64,000 bases of DNA from Methanolobus sp. GTDB taxonomy: Archaea > Halobacteriota > Methanosarcinia > Methanosarcinales > Methanosarcinaceae. How positions within the stretch are numbered: the first letter of the stretch is position 1; each line of letters begins with the position of its first letter. Location: positions 37,469 to 101,468 of the forward strand of contig NZ_JADQBY010000005.1 of assembly GCF_016278385.1 (NCBI RefSeq), written 5' to 3'. The position numbers were made by a program, and so were the translations under genes. Of this stretch, positions 63,940 through 64,000 are shown one piece after another. The notes beneath the pieces are model-generated. The model saw only the letters and a program-made list of their open reading frames with translations. It did no database searches and was not told the origin of the DNA.

Positions 63940-64000
63940 TTATACCAAGCCTGTTATGTAAGGGTGCTCGCGAGGAGCTCACTGGTGCGGTATCCGCAGC
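63940..64000 (+). ncRNA. Possible 5' end of a structured RNA gene, cut by the window edge
   Basis: CTTTTATACC (about 63939-63948) looks like a TATA box. From about 63962 the sequence becomes GC-rich in sharp contrast to its flank, with two hairpins: GCTC/GAGC around GCGAG, and TGCGG/CCGCA around TAT. No coding frame is seen. It could be a stable RNA such as SRP or RNase P RNA, but none of their sequence signatures was matched; only 39 bases are visible. Confidence 0.3.

Noticed and set aside
1..64000. CRISPR arrays, insertion sequences with intact transposase, prophage or rRNA genes
   Set aside because: None was seen: no spaced identical repeats of CRISPR size, no transposase frame and no rRNA signature.

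Overview
The window is a 64 kb piece of an archaeal chromosome, most likely from a methylotrophic methanogen of the family Methanosarcinaceae (Methanolobus/Methanococcoides-like). The evidence is archaeal TATA boxes with leaderless or Shine-Dalgarno (GGTG/GGAG) starts, archaeal DnaG primase, HerA-NurA, ArcS (archaeosine synthase), UPF0200/UPF0201/UPF0058, a four-subunit pyruvate synthase, RtcA, KptA, Rnl3-type RNA ligase, a SelB-like GTPase, and several HTH regulators with FilR1/TrmB-type sensor domains. No methanogenesis operon lies in the window, so the genus call is an inference.

Layout. 0-6 kb: a truncated PAS-domain sensor protein, a voltage-gated K+ channel overlapping Y-family DNA polymerase, a GNAT enzyme, and the cysteine operon cysE-cysK. 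6-11 kb: an archaeal Vms1/release-factor-like protein, a DUF4346 protein, a divergent methyltransferase / TetR-aldo/keto reductase locus with a palindromic operator, and several gene remnants. 11-19 kb: transporters (SulP, APC, SatP), AlkD-like DNA repair, a DUF2284 protein between direct repeats, remnants, and nth. 19-26 kb: porCDAB, a tRNA-dihydrouridine synthase, UPF0200-UPF0201-TIM-barrel operon, a small ribbon-helix-helix regulator with its own operator, and tRNA-Lys(CTT). 26-36 kb: a tandem pair of zinc-ribbon RDD membrane proteins, herA-nurA, a Na+/solute symporter, a core-MetE-type methionine synthase, and a SpoIIM-like membrane protein.

35-54 kb is the most thematically coherent part. 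It has a RAD55/KaiC-like ATPase with an unknown partner, then a minus-strand run CBS-CBS-RNA ligase (Rnl3)-SelB-like GTPase, a CBS/zinc-ribbon protein, a three-OB-fold RPA, RNA 2'-phosphotransferase KptA facing RtcA (itself overlapping a CoA-disulfide-reductase-like flavoprotein), DnaG with an SR-type repeat linker, and ArcS. Three enzymes that act on RNA termini (Rnl3, KptA, RtcA) within about 7.5 kb suggest an RNA-end repair or processing neighbourhood, although only some of these genes share operons. 51-64 kb: a GlcD/GlcF-type lactate/glycolate dehydrogenase pair, an orphan CheB-CheR-PAS hybrid facing a FilR1-type regulator, a tatD-MBL-ygiQ operon, a 2-isopropylmalate/citramalate synthase, and the start of a possible structured RNA at the right edge.

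Sequence quality or decay notes: cysK has no canonical in-frame start although its conserved N-terminus is present, and the isopropylmalate/citramalate synthase is split by an apparent one-base homopolymer indel close to its well-supported start. At least six other loci are clear or probable gene remnants. All calls are by reading the sequence; no database search was run.
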